Shown piece after piece: positions 14,395 to 15,097 of a stretch of 15,097 nucleotides of DNA. The position numbers and the translations under genes were made by a program. Position 1 is the first letter of the stretch, and every line of letters begins with the position of its first letter. Under the pieces are notes generated by a model. It was not told the origin of the DNA, made no database searches, and saw nothing but the letters and a program-made list of their open reading frames with translations. Source of the DNA: Burkholderiaceae bacterium (GTDB lineage Bacteria; Pseudomonadota; Gammaproteobacteria; Burkholderiales; Burkholderiaceae_C); assembly GCA_023262365.1 (NCBI GenBank), contig JALRBF010000021.1:1-15097 (forward strand), written 5' to 3'.

Positions 14395-14724
14395 CTAGCG
14401 TTGCAGGTGCTGCAGTTTGTCGGTGACGTTTTGCCACTCGTCAGCGTCGGCCGCTGGGGCCTTGCGTCGGGTGATGCTGGGCCAGTTGGGCAGGCGCGCC
14501 AGCTCCACATTGAGCGCGATCATGTGCTGCTGGTCGGCTGGGACGTCTTCTTCGGCGTAAATGGCCGAGACTGGACACTCGGGAATGCACACGGCGCAGT
14601 CAATGCATTCGTCTGGGTCAATGGTGAGGAAGTTCGGCCCCTCTCGAAAGCAGTCCACTGGGCAGACATCGACACAATCGGTGTACTTGCAGTTGATACA
14701 GGATTCGGTGACAACGTGGGTCAT
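14395..14724 (-). CDS. fdxA: 7Fe-8S ferredoxin FdxA
   Basis: Low-potential electron carrier of 109 residues with one [3Fe-4S] and one [4Fe-4S] cluster. By analogy with Azotobacter ferredoxin I, Cys9, Cys17 and Cys50 bind the 3Fe cluster, and Cys21, Cys40, Cys43 and Cys46 the 4Fe cluster. Cys12 and Cys25 are the extra cysteines common in this group. The segments [18 protein letters not shown] (9-26) and [17 protein letters not shown] (39-55) are diagnostic. The C-terminal 50 residues form the long tail typical of proteobacterial FdxA. The ATG at 14724 has a distant AGGT. The gene begins a run with a ferredoxin reductase and an SDR, and its upstream region carries a perfect palindrome that may be an operator. 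Confidence 0.95.
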   Translation of the reverse strand: MTHVVTESCINCKYTDCVDVCPVDCFREGPNFLTIDPDECIDCAVCIPECPVSAIYAEEDVPADQQHMIALNVELARLPNWPSITRRKAPAADADEWQNVTDKLQHLQR

Positions 14725-14768
14725 GGGCGTAAACCTGGGCTGACATTTGAGGAGCGAATGGTAACAGA

Positions 14769-14788
14769 TTATTTCAATTTTGAAATAA
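14769..14788. promoter_or_regulatory. Perfect AT-rich palindrome upstream of fdxA (candidate repressor operator)
   Basis: TTATTTCA, a 4-nt ATTT spacer, then TGAAATAA: an 8-bp perfect inverted repeat centred about 55 nt upstream of the fdxA ATG. On the minus strand it lies just downstream of a TACAAT hexamer (14810-14805), a good -10 candidate although the -35 is poor, so a bound protein would sit in the early transcribed region and block transcription. Size, AT-richness and TTTCA/TGAAA half-sites resemble operators of MarR-type regulators. This is inference, and no regulator gene is in the window. Confidence 0.5.
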
Positions 14789-14928
14789 CCCGCGGAATTT
14801 CCTTATTGTAGTGGCATGCTTGGCTAACCCTTACAAAAGGCGGGGGGGCGAATGCGTTTACTTTGGAACTAAACAGAATGTCGAACCGACGGCGCCCCAG
14901 TTGGCCTGGCTTTTCGGCACAACCAACG

Positions 14929-14945
14929 CAACGTTACAGACGTTG
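14929..14945. repeat. Small hairpin downstream of the mnmC-like gene
   Basis: CAACGT-TACAG-ACGTTG is a perfect 6-bp stem with a 5-nt loop, extendable by a G-U and a C-G pair to 8 bp. It lies 17 nt after the stop of the mnmC-like gene. No T-run follows on the minus strand, so it may be a factor-dependent terminator aid, an RNA 3'-end stabiliser or chance. The remaining 14789-14962 holds no gene that I can support. Confidence 0.3.
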
Positions 14946-14962
14946 TGGTCGGCGATGCAGAG

Positions 14963-15097
14963 CTAGACGACGGTGGCGCCGCTTCGTAGTTGTTTAAGCC
15001 ACGCACGCCCCGGGTCGAGTGCGCGCGCCACGGGCAGCGGCACCGGAGAAGGACGCGCAGCTAGGTGCGCGGCAATCATGTCTGCTGCCAGCGCATG
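14963..15097 (-). CDS. mnmC: C-terminal end of MnmC-like FAD-dependent oxidoreductase (partial)
   Basis: The open frame enters at the right edge and ends with TAG at 14965-14963, leaving 44 residues. The pattern ALAADMIAAHLA...PVPLPVARALDPGRAWLKQLRSG fits the end of the FAD-dependent oxidoreductase domain of MnmC, the bifunctional enzyme making 5-methylaminomethyl-2-thiouridine in tRNA wobble positions. As I recall it, E. coli MnmC ends with a similar ALNPNRLWVRKLLKG segment. Other D-amino-acid-oxidase-like proteins have related tails, so the exact name is tentative. The 238-nt gap to fdxA carries a hairpin and a candidate promoter, so the two genes are probably separate units. Confidence 0.6.
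   Translation of the reverse strand, partial: HALAADMIAAHLAARPSPVPLPVARALDPGRAWLKQLRSGATVV

Noticed and set aside
14780..14809. Plus-strand promoter-like pair TTGAAA-18 nt-TATTGT
   Set aside because: Reasonable hexamers, but no plus-strand gene follows to the window end. The -35 is produced by the palindrome itself.
1..15097. CRISPR arrays, insertion sequences, phage genes, tRNAs or defence systems
   Set aside because: No repeat-spacer pattern, transposase or integrase motifs, terminal repeats or tRNA-like cloverleaf sequence was recognised. The gene content is ordinary metabolic chromosome.

Overview
The window looks like chromosomal DNA of a betaproteobacterium, most likely Burkholderiales near Comamonadaceae. 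This is inferred from the GC-rich, NNC/NNG-biased codons, the split hpaG1/hpaG2 layout, and a 7Fe ferredoxin encoded beside a thioredoxin-reductase-like ferredoxin reductase. No tRNA, rRNA, IS element or CRISPR array was seen. Every gene called except DUF1330, one alpha/beta hydrolase and one MFS transporter lies on the minus strand.

Region 1 (1-4577, minus): a compact homoprotocatechuate (3,4-dihydroxyphenylacetate) meta-cleavage operon, transcribed hpaG1-hpaG2-hpaE-hpaD-hpaF-hpaH, with hpaH running off the left edge. Together the products take homoprotocatechuate by ring cleavage (HpaD), semialdehyde oxidation (HpaE), isomerisation (HpaF), decarboxylation/isomerisation (HpaG1/G2) and hydration (HpaH). 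The aldolase HpaI, the 4-hydroxyphenylacetate hydroxylase HpaBC and the regulator are not in view.

Region 2 (4700-8153, minus): a TauE/SafE-type membrane permease, then a tightly coupled DUF1800-DUF1501 pair (DUF1800 first in transcription). DUF1501 carries a Tat-type signal and DUF1800 has no visible export signal. Both are families of unknown function.

Region 3 (8154-11276): a small DUF1330 gene (+) converges on ybaK (-), an alpha/beta hydrolase (+) converges on a YqiA-like esterase (-), and the esterase gene directly abuts an upstream prepilin peptidase gene. The peptidase lacks the usual N-terminal cysteine-rich methyltransferase part.

Region 4 (11376-14724): an MFS transporter (+) overlaps tail-to-tail with a short-chain dehydrogenase (-). 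The dehydrogenase is the last gene of a minus-strand run fdxA - ferredoxin-NADP reductase - SDR. A perfect palindrome in the fdxA upstream region looks like a repressor operator.

Region 5 (14963-15097): the C-terminal end of an MnmC-like FAD oxidoreductase (minus). Most of the window is ordinary metabolic chromosome and no clear undescribed multigene system is visible. The items most worth a second look are the cysteine-less prepilin peptidase, the Tat-signal DUF1501/DUF1800 pair and the fdxA palindrome.
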